From: Fulvivirga imtechensis AK7
Lineage (GTDB): Bacteria; Bacteroidota; Bacteroidia; Cytophagales; Cyclobacteriaceae
Length of the DNA stretch: 64,000 nt
Direction: 5' to 3'
Assembly (NCBI RefSeq): GCF_000331535.1
Contig: NZ_AMZN01000055.1
Coordinates: 186,001 to 250,000 of the forward strand
In this document: positions 52,232 to 62,035 of the stretch, in pieces
How positions within the stretch are numbered: the first letter of the stretch is position 1
Layout: each line of letters begins with the position of its first letter
Translations under genes and position numbers: made by a program
The notes under the pieces: generated by a model
What the model saw: the letters and a program-made list of their open reading frames with translations, nothing else
Told to the model about the DNA's origin: nothing
The model's database searches: none

Positions 52232-53887
52232 TCAGCTCGAGCTGATCAGCTCTTTTGCATTTTCAAAAGCTACACTGGAAGGATTTTCTCCCCCTATCAT
52301 TTTGGCTATCTCTTCGATACGCTCACTATTTGTTAGCGCTTTTATCCTGCTTTGTGCTTTTTGTGACGAACTGTCCTTAAATACGAAGTAGTGCTTATCC
52401 CCCTTAGCAGCAATTTGCGGCAGGTGGCTGATGGTGATCACCTGGTGATTTTGTGCCATTCTTTTCATCATGCCGCCAAGCTTCATGGCTACTTCCCCTG
52501 ATACACCTGTGTCTATTTCGTCAAAAATGATCGTAGGCAATGATACTTTATCGGCAAGTATATACTTCACACAGAACATCAGCCTCGAAAATTCTCCTCC
52601 TGACGCTACTTTTGAAACCTCCTGTGGAGCTACGCCTTTATTGGCGCTAAAAAGTATGTTGATCTGATCGATACCTTTATCAGTCAGATCGGTCTTGGTG
52701 TTAGTGATCTTAACCGAGGCTTCAGGAATGCCTACCTGACTTAAAAGCGATGTCAGGTCCTTTTCAAGGTTGCCAAACACAGCATCTCTTTTCTTGCTAA
52801 GCTCTTTGGCTTTTTCCTCTGCAACTTTGCGCAGTTGTGCTACCTGATCTTCCGCCTGTTGGATAGCCTCATCCATATTGTTGAAGCGATCAGCTTTGCC
52901 TTCCAGTGACTGTTGTATTTCAAGCAGGCTTTTTATATCCGGCACGTGGTGTTTCTGCTGTAGTTGGTATATTAAGCTCAGCCGGTCTTGAGTGGCTTGT
53001 GTTTGTTCAGGGTCAAACTCTACCTGGTCTTCTTCTTTCTCAAGTTCCCTGATAATGTCTTGCAACTCAATAAATACGCTTTCTAATCTCTCGGAAAGAC
53101 TTGAATAGTTTTTGCCGTATCTGCTCAGTTGGGCGAGGAGAACTTTTCCTTGTTGTAGTCCTTCAATTGCAGCAAATTCATTATTGGAAAGGGCTGCCAG
53201 CGAATCGTTAAGCCGGGTCTTTATTTCCTCGGCATGTTCCATTACTTCCAATGAGGATTCCAACTCTTCCTGCTCATCAGCTTTCAATGCCGCTTTTGTT
53301 AATTCCTCAAGAAGGAAAGCATTATAATCAGCCTCTTTGCCAATTTCGGCATTCTCCCTCTTCAATTGATCAAGGTGCTGCATGGTAGAGCGGAAAGCCT
53401 GATAATCTTTTCTATACGACTCACGTAATGCGGAGGTACCTGCAAAAGCATCTACGAATGCCAGTTGATAGGTATGCTTCCCCAAGTGTAGAGTTTCATG
53501 CTGGGAGTGTACGTCCATTAGCCTTTCGCCTAACCTCCTGAGTACATCCAGCGTCACGGGAGTATCGTTTATAAAAGCCCGGGATTTGCCTGATGGGCTT
53601 ATTTCTCTTCTGAAGATCGATAGGTCGGCATAATCCAGCTCCTCCTCGTCAAAGATTTTTTTAATATTGTAGCTTTTAACATCAAACTGCCCTTCAATAA
53701 CACATTTATCTTCCTCGTTAAAAAGCACCTTCGTATCTGCCCGGTTGCCTAGAAGTAAGCCAACGGCACCCAGCATAATAGACTTACCTGCTCCTGTTTC
53801 ACCTGTAATGATATTAAGATTAGCAGAGGGGTCGATCTCCAGGTGTTGGATCAGCGCATAATTTTTAATTAAGAGATGTTTCAGCAT
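52232..53887 (-). CDS. recN: DNA repair protein RecN
   Basis: 551 residues, standard length. SMC-like: Walker A GETGAGKS at 29-36, coiled coil (about 155-360), C-terminal ABC signature VASGGEFSRLMFCVK and Walker B TIIFDEIDTGVSG, with HLPQIAA after it. Cohesin-like factor for double-strand break repair. It belongs to the bamD-rpoZ-coaBC-DUF4835-recN block and is preceded by the small 71-aa gene (6 bases apart). Confidence 0.96.
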   Translation of the reverse strand: MLKHLLIKNYALIQHLEIDPSANLNIITGETGAGKSIMLGAVGLLLGNRADTKVLFNEEDKCVIEGQFDVKSYNIKKIFDEEELDYADLSIFRREISPSGKSRAFINDTPVTLDVLRRLGERLMDVHSQHETLHLGKHTYQLAFVDAFAGTSALRESYRKDYQAFRSTMQHLDQLKRENAEIGKEADYNAFLLEELTKAALKADEQEELESSLEVMEHAEEIKTRLNDSLAALSNNEFAAIEGLQQGKVLLAQLSRYGKNYSSLSERLESVFIELQDIIRELEKEEDQVEFDPEQTQATQDRLSLIYQLQQKHHVPDIKSLLEIQQSLEGKADRFNNMDEAIQQAEDQVAQLRKVAEEKAKELSKKRDAVFGNLEKDLTSLLSQVGIPEASVKITNTKTDLTDKGIDQINILFSANKGVAPQEVSKVASGGEFSRLMFCVKYILADKVSLPTIIFDEIDTGVSGEVAMKLGGMMKRMAQNHQVITISHLPQIAAKGDKHYFVFKDSSSQKAQSRIKALTNSERIEEIAKMIGGENPSSVAFENAKELISSS

Positions 53888-53893
53888 CTGCAG

Positions 53894-54109
53894 TTAATAG
53901 TCTAAAATGATTTCGGAAATCTGATTCAGGTCCAACTTTTGTTTAGCGAGACGTGTATCTTTTATTTCCAAATTCCCATTCTTCAGTTGGAGTAATGTAG
54001 CTAACAACACGCCTCCATTACCAAACACAATATTAACCTTTTTACCCGAAATTTCTGCCCACTTTTCAGGTATGGTGTGTGCGGGAATTCTGAGCAAGCG
54101 TTTGGCCAC
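53894..54109 (-). CDS. Small conserved hypothetical protein between DUF4835 and recN
   Basis: 71 residues, basic at the N-terminus (MAKRLLRIPAHTIPEKWAEI), predicted five-strand sheet (KKVNIVFGNGGVLLATLLQL, NLEIKDTR, ISEIILDY). It starts two bases after the DUF4835 stop and ends six bases before recN, so it is translated in this operon. The fold hints at an Sm/Hfq-like barrel, but that is only a visual impression. No family assigned. Confidence 0.65.
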   Translation of the reverse strand: MAKRLLRIPAHTIPEKWAEISGKKVNIVFGNGGVLLATLLQLKNGNLEIKDTRLAKQKLDLNQISEIILDY

Positions 54110-54111
54110 GA

Positions 54112-55005
54112 TTATTTGATGATTTTTTGATATTGCTCTCTTTTGGAAGGATCGAGTGTTGATAGCACGTCAAAAACTTCTCTGCGAACCTGGATGTTAC
54201 CTTCTGAAAATATACTGATCAGTTCATCGGATTTAGCGTCAAGAAATGATATTACCAGTATCGAGTTGGGATAGGTATCCTTCACCTTTTTTAACTCTTT
54301 TAATACCTCCAGGATCATTTGTCGGCTCTTATCACGATCTTGTTCGTAGGTATCGAGCGCCAGCCGGTGATATTTATAGATCCCCTTTCTGATCTCGATC
54401 ATTTGCTGGTTGTTCAGGTTTTCCATTAACCAGTAGCGATTCCGGGTGCTTCCTAAGGCTTCCCATCCAGGACGATTAGCTCGTTGAGCATTGTTTACAA
54501 TAGTTTGCGCTTTTCTTAAATGAATCGAGCCACCCAATTCGCTAAATGAATCATAATCAAGTCCCAGAATTACATAGGCATAATATGCCAGCATCGATGT
54601 CAGGTTAGTGGTGAAAGTATTTTCATTAAACTGGAGAGGCTGTGATTCCACATATTCAAAAAGCCAGTCACGGTCGGCAAAGTTGAAAAGAATAGATTCA
54701 TAGTTGGAGTTGTAAATGGGTCTGGCTGACTGTATCTGTACCGAGGCCTCGTAATCGCCAATGGATTTAGGATTTTTGAGCGTGATGATGATATTGCACT
54801 TTATTCTTTCGTGGCTATCGAAAGAATCGTCAGTCCACCGGGTATTGTTAAGGAACTGGGAAAAAGCTGTTTCCATATCCGAAAATATCCTTCGGTCAGT
54901 GGTTTGTACCTGATCGGCATTAATGGTCACCCGGCAGTTGAGCTCCTGTGCGCTAACAAAAGTATTGGTGAGTAAAAATAAAAGTACAACAATTGACTTA
55001 TACAT
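54112..55005 (-). CDS. DUF4835 family secreted protein
   Basis: 297 residues. Signal peptide YKSIVVLLFLLTNTFVSAQ. The mature part begins ELNCRVTINADQVQTTDRRIF and has VILGLDYDSFSELGGSIHLRKAQTIVNNA (shortened to DYDSFSELGG), features of DUF4835, a Bacteroidota-restricted family next to coaBC. Probably periplasmic. The function is unknown. Its ATG overlaps the coaBC stop by eight bases. Confidence 0.88.
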   Translation of the reverse strand: MYKSIVVLLFLLTNTFVSAQELNCRVTINADQVQTTDRRIFSDMETAFSQFLNNTRWTDDSFDSHERIKCNIIITLKNPKSIGDYEASVQIQSARPIYNSNYESILFNFADRDWLFEYVESQPLQFNENTFTTNLTSMLAYYAYVILGLDYDSFSELGGSIHLRKAQTIVNNAQRANRPGWEALGSTRNRYWLMENLNNQQMIEIRKGIYKYHRLALDTYEQDRDKSRQMILEVLKELKKVKDTYPNSILVISFLDAKSDELISIFSEGNIQVRREVFDVLSTLDPSKREQYQKIIK

Positions 55006-56200
55006 GGATAGTATCTATGATGGTCTTAACAATGTCCTGAGCCACATCTTTTTTATTCTTTAACTCAAAATCCCTGACATTATTTTGTTTATCAATAATA
55101 GATATTTTATTGGTGTCATACCCGAAGCCTGCACCTTTATCATTTAATGAATTGAGAACGATCATGTCAAAGTTTTTTGCTTTGATCTTTTGTATGGCAT
55201 TCTCCTTTTCGTTTTCAGTTTCGAGGGCAAACCCAACTGTAAACTGCCCATTTTTTTTCAATTTTCCCAATGCTGCGGCAATGTCCTGGGTTTTAACCAG
55301 TTCAAGAGTTAGCGATTCAGATTTCTTCTTAATTTTCTGAGGGGCCTGTTGTGCAGGTTTGTAATCTGCAACTGCAGCAGCGAGTATGGTGATGTCAGTT
55401 GTTGGAAAATAGCCGATACAGGCATCATACATTTCCTGAGCGGAAGTAACTTTAACGAGATGCACACCTGCATGAGCAATTGTGGCGTTTGAAGGACCAC
55501 TCACAAGTGTAACTTCTGCACCTTGTGCCGCCATGGCATTAGCCAGAGCGTAACCCATTTTCCCGCTGGAATGATTCCCAATGAACCTGACGGGATCCAG
55601 CGCTTCATATGTAGGACCTGCAGTGATCAGGACTTTTTTGTTAGTCAGAGCTTTTTTTTTATCAGGGGCGCTTGTGATAATGGCCAGTATATTTTCCGGC
55701 TCGGCCATTCTTCCGGTGCCTGTTAAGCCACTTGCCAGTTCGCCATGCTCCGCATCAATGATATGGTTGCCGAAACTCTTGAGGTGGGCGATGTTGCCCG
55801 CTGTGGCAGGGTGCTGATACATATCCAGGTCCATGGCAGGCGCGATATATACAGGGCATCGCGCTGACAGATAAGTGGCCAGTAAAAGATTATCACATAT
55901 GCCCTGAGCCATTTTTGCCATAGTATTGGCACTGGCTGGTGCTATTACCATGAGATCGGCCCAAAGGCCAAGCTCTACATGATTGTTCCACTCACCGCTT
56001 TCATTTTTTACAAAGTCGGTAAGTACAGGGTGCTTTGATAGTGTAGATAGTGTGAGGGGGGTAATAAAATCAGTTGCAGAGGCAGTCATAATAACTTTTA
56101 CCTCTGCACCTTCCTTTATGAGTAGCCTTGTTAGTAAAGCAGATTTATAAGCAGCAATGCTCCCACATACTCCTAATAAAATTTTTTTTCCCTGGAGCAT
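54998..56200 (-). CDS. coaBC: Bifunctional phosphopantothenoylcysteine decarboxylase/synthetase
   Basis: 400 residues. CoaC half (1-180) with GVCGSIAAYK, the conserved catalytic-type His in WNNHVELGLWADL, APASANTMAKMAQG and YIAPAMDLDMY. CoaB half (185-400) with TAGPTYEALDPVRFIGNHSSGKMGYALA, AAVADYKP and KKSESLTLELVKTQDI. It makes 4'-phosphopantetheine for coenzyme A. The last eight bases overlap the DUF4835 start. Confidence 0.97.
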   Translation of the reverse strand: MLQGKKILLGVCGSIAAYKSALLTRLLIKEGAEVKVIMTASATDFITPLTLSTLSKHPVLTDFVKNESGEWNNHVELGLWADLMVIAPASANTMAKMAQGICDNLLLATYLSARCPVYIAPAMDLDMYQHPATAGNIAHLKSFGNHIIDAEHGELASGLTGTGRMAEPENILAIITSAPDKKKALTNKKVLITAGPTYEALDPVRFIGNHSSGKMGYALANAMAAQGAEVTLVSGPSNATIAHAGVHLVKVTSAQEMYDACIGYFPTTDITILAAAVADYKPAQQAPQKIKKKSESLTLELVKTQDIAAALGKLKKNGQFTVGFALETENEKENAIQKIKAKNFDMIVLNSLNDKGAGFGYDTNKISIIDKQNNVRDFELKNKKDVAQDIVKTIIDTIHV

Positions 56201-56214
56201 GATGCCACTGATAA

Positions 56215-56538
56215 TTAAAGTTGCAAACCGCCTTCTTCCTCTTCTCTTCGTCTGAATAGCACTTTACCTTCGGCAAATTCTTCGATTGCTACATTGGTAG
56301 ACTTAGGCATTCTTTCGTAGAACTTTGAGATCTCGATCTGTTCTCTGTTTTCGAATATCTCTTCAAGATTGTCTACAGTAGATGCAAACTCAGCCAATTT
56401 AGCATTGAGTTCTTCTTTTACATTTACCGCTATCTGTCTGGCTCTTTTAGAGATGACCGCTACACTTTCATACACATTTCCGGTAGGTTCCGAAAGTTTG
56501 TCCATATCTCTTGTAACAATAGATGCTTGAATAGCCAT
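56215..56538 (-). CDS. rpoZ: RNA polymerase omega subunit (Rpb6-like)
   Basis: 107 residues. The omega/Rpb6 pattern is visible in GNVYESVAVISKRARQIAVNVKEEL (shortened to YESVAVISKRARQIA) with the helical N-terminus and the FAEGKVLFRRREEE tail as seen in this phylum's omega proteins. It assembles the beta' subunit. The gene lies 14 bases upstream of coaBC and 21 bases downstream of bamD, in one operon. Confidence 0.9.
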   Translation of the reverse strand: MAIQASIVTRDMDKLSEPTGNVYESVAVISKRARQIAVNVKEELNAKLAEFASTVDNLEEIFENREQIEISKFYERMPKSTNVAIEEFAEGKVLFRRREEEEGGLQL

Positions 56539-56559
56539 AATTATATTGATTAAGTTAAA

Positions 56560-57372
56560 TTATTTCTTTGCGAGTTCGGTTGCTTTTTCCAAACTGTCAT
56601 TGTATTTCTTTTCTGCCTCACGGGCATATTTGCTGTTAGGGTAAGTATCTATGAATTCCAAATAGAACTCATTTGCCTCACGATATCGTTCCAGTTGCCT
56701 GGATGTAATACTTTTTTTTGCCAGTTCGTATTGTGCCATAAATTTTAAGAATGCTATCTCCTCATTAAACTCAGAATCCGGAAAATCATTCTTAAAAGTT
56801 TCGAAAGCTACAACAGCGGCCTTATATCTCTCCATTTTATAATACTGACGGGCATTTTCATAACCCTTCCTTTCCAACTTTTCCTGGATGTCGTCAATAA
56901 CCGCTGTGGCTTTATCTCTGAACGCGCTTGTTGGATACCTGTTCACAAATGCCTGCATGGCTATAACTGCCTCTATGCTGCTTGTTTGGTCAAGGTTATA
57001 CGCAGGAGAGTTAGCATACAGCGAGTAGGCATGCATATATTGAGCTTCCTGTGCAAACTCACTGCGCGCATAAGTTTGATAGAACACCTTGAAGTGATGT
57101 GCTGCTAACAGGAAAAAGTCCTGATTATACTGGGTATATGCAAAGTAAAACTGCACTTTTTCGCCTTCCGGAAGACCACGGACTATTGGCAATATCTGCT
57201 CAAACAAAGCGCCTGCTCTGTAATAATCCTTGTTTTCATAGTAATTAAGAGCGGCATCATACTTTACACGCCAGTCTTCACTTTTTTCTATTCTTCTGAA
57301 TTTACTGCATGAAGCCAGCGAGAAAAGTAAAAAAGCAATCAAAAAATGATTAAAAAATACCCGTTTCAACAT
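56560..57372 (-). CDS. bamD: Outer membrane assembly lipoprotein BamD
   Basis: 270 residues. Lipobox LFSLASC with Cys22 after a hydrophobic signal. TPR-like repeats follow: KYDAALNYYENKDYYRAGALFEQILP, SEFAQEAQYMHAYSLY, NRYPTSAFRDKATAVIDDIQ and TYPNSKYAREAEKKY (read here only as pattern). It is an essential partner of BamA in inserting beta-barrel proteins. It is first in the block toward recN. Confidence 0.9.
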   Translation of the reverse strand: MLKRVFFNHFLIAFLLFSLASCSKFRRIEKSEDWRVKYDAALNYYENKDYYRAGALFEQILPIVRGLPEGEKVQFYFAYTQYNQDFFLLAAHHFKVFYQTYARSEFAQEAQYMHAYSLYANSPAYNLDQTSSIEAVIAMQAFVNRYPTSAFRDKATAVIDDIQEKLERKGYENARQYYKMERYKAAVVAFETFKNDFPDSEFNEEIAFLKFMAQYELAKKSITSRQLERYREANEFYLEFIDTYPNSKYAREAEKKYNDSLEKATELAKK

Positions 57373-57477
57373 AAGGGTGCAAATATAGGTTAGTATTTAT
57401 TAATAAGCAATAATGCAACATTGGCCAAACCGGGTATTATAACGTAGGAATTTAGCAGGTAGTTTTAAAGATCGGAA

Positions 57478-58188
57478 TTATTTTCTTACGATAAGCTTTC
57501 TTGTCATTACACCATCATTATCTATGTATAGTGTATAAAAGTAGACCCCTGGGTTAAAGTTTTCTGTTTTGATCTTCAGTTTGGTTTCCAGATATGCCAG
57601 TTCGTATTCTCCAATTATGCTTCCAAGTACGTTGTGAATAACAATCTTGGCTTTTGTGTCTTCTTTTAAAAGGTTATAATCTACTATGGCGAAATCTACA
57701 ACAGGATTGGGGTATACATCATTTATACGAACATCTTCTGATGTGAAAATGGTAGGCTTCGCGGAGTCATCCTCTACTGTGTACGTAATTTCATACTCAA
57801 TGGCATCAGCAGGGTTATTTCTGTCGTAGATCAAATATTTAACTGTGCTAAAGCCGGCTACTAAGCCAGATTCCAACACGCTGCGAAATTTGGCGCTTGT
57901 TTCTCCGGGTTCTATCCGCTTTGATAATGGTACCTGGTTAACGTCCGCACCATAACATTCTCCATCCCAGCAAATATAGTTTTCCTGACTGGTGCCGATC
58001 ACTTTATCTATTCTTTTGACAATGATTTGAAGAGGCTTATCAGATAAGTTTTTGATCTTGATAGGAGCAGATATTTGCTCCCCTATGTGACCTTTATATG
58101 TGCCGGAATGTTCAACAATTTCAAAGTTTTGAGCATGTGTATAACACATTACCATAAAACTCAATATTGTTGTTAGAAATATTCTCAT
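57478..58188 (-). CDS. Secreted protein with T9SS type A sorting domain
   Basis: 236 residues. Signal peptide MRIFLTTILSFMVMCYTHAQ. Residues 22-150 form a beta-sandwich domain with two cysteines (CWDGECYGADV) of no family I know. Residues 160-236 are a T9SS sorting domain: DVYPNPVVDFAIVDYN, VLGSIIGEYEL, FNPGVYFYTLYID and a terminal TRKLIVRK. It is exported by the type IX system and attached to the cell surface or released. It is monocistronic with a likely promoter at 58251-58282. Confidence 0.88.
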   Translation of the reverse strand: MRIFLTTILSFMVMCYTHAQNFEIVEHSGTYKGHIGEQISAPIKIKNLSDKPLQIIVKRIDKVIGTSQENYICWDGECYGADVNQVPLSKRIEPGETSAKFRSVLESGLVAGFSTVKYLIYDRNNPADAIEYEITYTVEDDSAKPTIFTSEDVRINDVYPNPVVDFAIVDYNLLKEDTKAKIVIHNVLGSIIGEYELAYLETKLKIKTENFNPGVYFYTLYIDNDGVMTRKLIVRK

Positions 58189-58250
58189 ATCAGCAGCACA
58201 TAATAAATTTTTACCTTATTTGTTGAAGGTGTCTAACTGTTTAATATACG

Positions 58251-58282
58251 CAAAAATATTTATTATTGATACTAATCGACAA
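58251..58282 (-). promoter_or_regulatory. Promoter of the T9SS-cargo gene
   Basis: On the minus strand TTG (58282-58280), 21 bases, TATTTTTG (58258-58251). This fits the phylum consensus with a spacer at the long end. Confidence 0.5.
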
Positions 58283-58309
58283 GATTCCGGTAACCTTTTT
58301 TTGGAAACT

Positions 58310-59929
58310 TTAACGGTTGTCTGTTTTTCTTAACTGCTTTTTAATTGGTTTTGTTTTCATTACCTTTTGGTTTTCAATCTCTTCAGTGACTGGGGGCAGG
58401 TTTTTATCCGGTGCTAATATACTGTTACTCAGCATATCTTCTTTATTCGGTTTTTCCTCTTCGCGCCAGTCAAAGTTCTTTAATTTCTTTTGCGGTTCCT
58501 GGAGTTCATGCGGAGGAATAAATGATGCCTCAGGATTGACATAAAAGGAAATATTATCTGCTTTATTTGCTTTGAAATTAATGACCATATAGCTGCAAAC
58601 AATTTTATTCATGCCTACAAGGTATGATTCGGTATCATCGAGTGCATAAAACAGACTTTCTCCATTGCCATTGACATCTACCTTCTTTAGTTGCCCATTA
58701 TTGAAGTGAGCCACCATCATCCGGCCTTTGATCTGATTGAAGTTGTCGATGCTGTCCTGGGAGATCACAAATGAATTTACCGACATGTTCAATTTATCTA
58801 TGGTGCCGTTGGAAATCTCTATATTGATGGAATCGGCCGTCATCTGGTTTCCACTCGACCAGAGGACCGGGTCGTTATACATGTAAATAATAGAGTCGGC
58901 ATTGAAGTAAGCCAGTGAATCAGCTCTTCCCTGCAGGTCTGTTTTGAATATTTTCACATTTTTATACGCCAGCAGTCTCTTTTTCTGAGGATCTTGATTT
59001 TCTATAGCTACTAATGTATCGGCTGTAAGGTAAAGGGTGTCTTCCTTCATGATTTTTTTCATCAAGGCATGTCCGAATACCTTTGCTATACCAGTTCTTT
59101 TATCATAGAAGCTTTTATCACCGGTGATCACTACATCCTGCTCTTTAGAGATCATCTCCACATTTCCGGTAGCGGTGTAGTACTTTCTGAGGTCGTCAAG
59201 GAAGAGACTATTTCCGGAAAGAATGTATGACCTGGTCTCTATCTCTCCTAAATTAAGGTCCGAGCGTTTTCCTTTGGTGTCATATTGCCCCTCCTCATAG
59301 GTAAATACGTTGCCTTCAGTATCGGTGAGCTCGGTTTCTGCCCGAAAGTATACAATGTTGGTCTCCGTACTATATTGCAGCGTGTCTGATTTAAGAGTGT
59401 AATCGGGATTGGTACCCACTACATTAGACTTAAAGGACGCCATATTGGTAGTTAGATCATAATACCCTTTTTTGCTGGTAAGCACGTTGATGCTATCGAC
59501 TAATTTTCCTCCGTTGTAGTACCGGGCCTCTTGTTCTACCCGGTTATAGTCTAAGAAATCGGTGTAAAGTGTAGCCTTTCCCTTTTTTACAAAAACGACA
59601 TTGTTCCGAAGTCTTGCTTCTTTTTTATTGCCTTCATAAAAAAGCTTTTCGGCAGTGATCTCAACGGAATCTCCATCTGTTATTCGAACATGTCCAAAAG
59701 CTTCGATATAGTTTCTCTTTTTATAATGGTGCGCAGAATCGCTGTAAATATTGGTATCTTTATGTCTGAAGATCACATTGCCAATGAACCTGCTTACCTG
59801 CTCACCATCGGCAGTTCCTCCTTTCAATACGTCAGTAGCTATAAGTTCAACCTGTGTCTGAGCCAGCCCGGAAAATGCCGTAGTTGTAATAAGTGCAAGG
59901 ATATATGTTATCTTTAGAAGTAATTTCAT
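58310..59929 (-). CDS. OstA/LptA-like periplasmic protein
   Basis: 539 residues from the ATG at 59929. The frame is open 21 codons further, but this start gives a signal peptide (LLLKITYILALITTTAFSGLAQ). The mature part is a run of short OstA-type repeats about 25 residues apart (IEAFGHVRITDGDSVEI, ARLRNNVVFVKKGKATLYTD as patterns), as in LptA/LptD proteins that carry lipopolysaccharide across the periplasm. The C-terminal 60 residues are charged and low complexity. The Bacteroidota version is longer than LptA (185 aa). It is divergent from tilS. Confidence 0.85.
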   Translation of the reverse strand: MKLLLKITYILALITTTAFSGLAQTQVELIATDVLKGGTADGEQVSRFIGNVIFRHKDTNIYSDSAHHYKKRNYIEAFGHVRITDGDSVEITAEKLFYEGNKKEARLRNNVVFVKKGKATLYTDFLDYNRVEQEARYYNGGKLVDSINVLTSKKGYYDLTTNMASFKSNVVGTNPDYTLKSDTLQYSTETNIVYFRAETELTDTEGNVFTYEEGQYDTKGKRSDLNLGEIETRSYILSGNSLFLDDLRKYYTATGNVEMISKEQDVVITGDKSFYDKRTGIAKVFGHALMKKIMKEDTLYLTADTLVAIENQDPQKKRLLAYKNVKIFKTDLQGRADSLAYFNADSIIYMYNDPVLWSSGNQMTADSINIEISNGTIDKLNMSVNSFVISQDSIDNFNQIKGRMMVAHFNNGQLKKVDVNGNGESLFYALDDTESYLVGMNKIVCSYMVINFKANKADNISFYVNPEASFIPPHELQEPQKKLKNFDWREEEKPNKEDMLSNSILAPDKNLPPVTEEIENQKVMKTKPIKKQLRKTDNR

Positions 59930-60049
59930 ACTGTTGTTTCGCCCGGCTAAGATTTTGCCTTTAGGCACATTTAAATTCAATATGTTTGTCAACTTGTTGT
60001 GTAATTCGACATTTACGATTTCAAAATTAAATAAAAAAGCGGTGCATCG

Positions 60050-61369
60050 ATGTTAAAAGCCTTTTTAGATTTTATCAATCTCCAAAAGCTCTTTGAGCCG
60101 CAGGACAAAATTCTGCTCGCAGTCAGCGGGGGAGTTGATTCTGTCGCACTCACTGTTTTATTTAAAGAGGCTGGATTCAACTTTGCCATTGCTCATTGCA
60201 ACTTTCAGCTCCGCGGTGAAGAATCTGACACCGATGAAGCTTTTGTAAAGGCATTAGCTGAATCTGTTGGCGCTCAATTTTTCGTTCGCTGTTTTGATAC
60301 CAAAAATTATGCCGCTGTTGCAAACATTTCCACGCAGATGGCTGCGCGTGAGTTGCGTTATGATTGGTTCAGTGAATTGATAGCCAGGCATTCGTTTACG
60401 GCTATAGCTACTGCGCACCATCTTGATGATAATATAGAGACAGTACTTTTTAACCTGGCGAAAGGAACGGGCATAGCCGGATTACGCGGAATGCTCCCGA
60501 AAAACAATGGCATTATCAGACCATTGCTATTTGCTTCAAAATCTCAGATCGTGGATTTTGCTCATGCTGAAGGTTTGCAATGGAGGGAAGATAGCAGTAA
60601 TGATTCTGTGAAATACACCAGGAATCTGATCAGACACAAAATTGTGCCTGTGTTGAAGGAGATCAATCCTTCCCTGGATGATACTTTTAGGCAGACCCTG
60701 GAAAAAATGAAGGAAACGGAGGCCGTACTGAGGTATCGGGTTGCTGAGATAGAGGGCAAGTATATTAGTAAAAAAGGGTCAGATATATTTATAGCCATTG
60801 AGGGAGTAGTTGACAGGGAGGCAGTGCTTTTGGAGGAGCTGATAAAGCCCTATGGTTTCAATTATTCTCAGGCTCAGGAGCTGTACTCAATGCTAAGACA
60901 TCGGTCATCCGGGAAAATTTTAGAATCCGATCGATATAAGCTCAATGTGGATCGTGAGATTTTGATCGTAAGCCCCATGGGGCAGGTAATCACCGAGCAG
61001 TTGTTAGCTCATGACGCCAGCAAGGTAAGCAACGAAGTGGTACAGTTGGTCATTGAGGTTGCTACCGATAAAAGGATTTTGACAGGAAAAAACGAGGCAA
61101 GCCTGGATTATGATAGGCTGAGGTTTCCTTTAAAATTGAGGAAGTGGAGGCAGGGAGATACCTTTCGTCCACTAGGGATGAAAGGCAAAAAAAAGATAAG
61201 TGATTTTATGATAGATGAGAAAATTCCTTTAAACTTGAAAGAGCGTGTTTGCGTACTTGAGTCTGATGGTGAGGTGGCTTGGATAGTAGGTTATCGCATT
61301 GATGATCGTTTTAAAGTTCGCCCTGATAGCAAAAGAATCTACAATATTGTAATGCATCGCAATGATTAA
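60050..61369 (+). CDS. tilS: tRNA(Ile)-lysidine synthase
   Basis: 439 residues. PP-loop SGGVDS at 26-31, HCNFQLRGEESDTDEAFV and AHHLDDNIETVL (about 123-134) in the N-terminal ATPase; the C-terminal TilS domains carry FRPLGMKGKKKISDFMIDEKIP (shortened to GMKGKKKISDF). It lysidinylates C34 of tRNA-Ile(CAU), essential for decoding AUA. Its end overlaps the next gene by eight bases. Confidence 0.96.
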   Translation: MLKAFLDFINLQKLFEPQDKILLAVSGGVDSVALTVLFKEAGFNFAIAHCNFQLRGEESDTDEAFVKALAESVGAQFFVRCFDTKNYAAVANISTQMAARELRYDWFSELIARHSFTAIATAHHLDDNIETVLFNLAKGTGIAGLRGMLPKNNGIIRPLLFASKSQIVDFAHAEGLQWREDSSNDSVKYTRNLIRHKIVPVLKEINPSLDDTFRQTLEKMKETEAVLRYRVAEIEGKYISKKGSDIFIAIEGVVDREAVLLEELIKPYGFNYSQAQELYSMLRHRSSGKILESDRYKLNVDREILIVSPMGQVITEQLLAHDASKVSNEVVQLVIEVATDKRILTGKNEASLDYDRLRFPLKLRKWRQGDTFRPLGMKGKKKISDFMIDEKIPLNLKERVCVLESDGEVAWIVGYRIDDRFKVRPDSKRIYNIVMHRND

Positions 61370-61880
61370 TCCTTTTAAGAAAACGTTTACCGCCCATGAA
61401 CATAACATGTTCGTGTTTCTTGCAAAGATCCGACTGTTTTCTAATCTGAATTACAAGCAAATGTCTCTGTTTCTGCCATTTATGCATGAACGGAAATATG
61501 TTCAGGATGAGGTGGTTTTCTTTCGCGGAGATCCAAGTCATGCGCTGTACCTACTTAAAAAAGGAGAGGTCTCATTAACTATAGATGTAAACGAAACTTT
61601 CGAAAGTCTGACTAAGGTACAGGCAGGGATAGCCTTAGGTGAAAGTTGCTTGCTTCGTGATGCCAACAGGCTGCTCAATGCTTTTGTAAGCTCCGAAAGT
61701 GCTGAGTTTTATGTAATTCCACAAGACAATATCTTTGATATTTTTGATAGCAATTTAAAAATCAAAGCAAAGATGCTGGAGGCGCTGGCGGAGATATATA
61801 ATGACTATAATTCAAACCTTTTCAAAGCCTATAAATCATCACTCGGTTTCTTTAATTTGAGCCAGGTTTATAGAGGCTAG
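61362..61880 (+). CDS. Cyclic nucleotide-binding domain protein
   Basis: 172 residues. One cNMP-binding domain (about 15-145): IRLFSNLNYKQMSLFLPFM, VVFFRGDPSHALYLLKKGEVSL and the phosphate-cassette-like LGESCLLRDANRLLNAFV, in which the family Arg is conserved. The last 30 residues are helical and hold no HTH, so it is not a CRP-type regulator. It overlaps tilS by eight bases and is translated with it. Whether it binds cAMP is unknown. It could act on a partner protein. Confidence 0.82.
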   Translation: MINPFKKTFTAHEHNMFVFLAKIRLFSNLNYKQMSLFLPFMHERKYVQDEVVFFRGDPSHALYLLKKGEVSLTIDVNETFESLTKVQAGIALGESCLLRDANRLLNAFVSSESAEFYVIPQDNIFDIFDSNLKIKAKMLEALAEIYNDYNSNLFKAYKSSLGFFNLSQVYRG

Positions 61881-62035
61881 GAAAAATCGGAGATCTGAAA
61901 TCTGAAATTAGAAGTGCCAGTAAACTGAGAACTGATAACTATTTATTGCCTCATAATTTAGCGAAATTCTGCGGATTGGTTAAATTTGCTCACCTTGAAA
62001 TTCAAATCATTCATTCAAAATCATAGAATAAAATT
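61881..62035. other. Short spacer with simple direct repeats and the mdh -7 box
   Basis: Repeats GGAGATCTGAAATCTGAAAT (about 61890) and AAACTGAGAACTGATAACT (about 61922), the latter related to the heptamers at 13709-13755. TAAATTTG at 61981-61988 is a clean -7 match for mdh, 48 bases before its ATG, without an evident -33 element. Confidence 0.6.
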
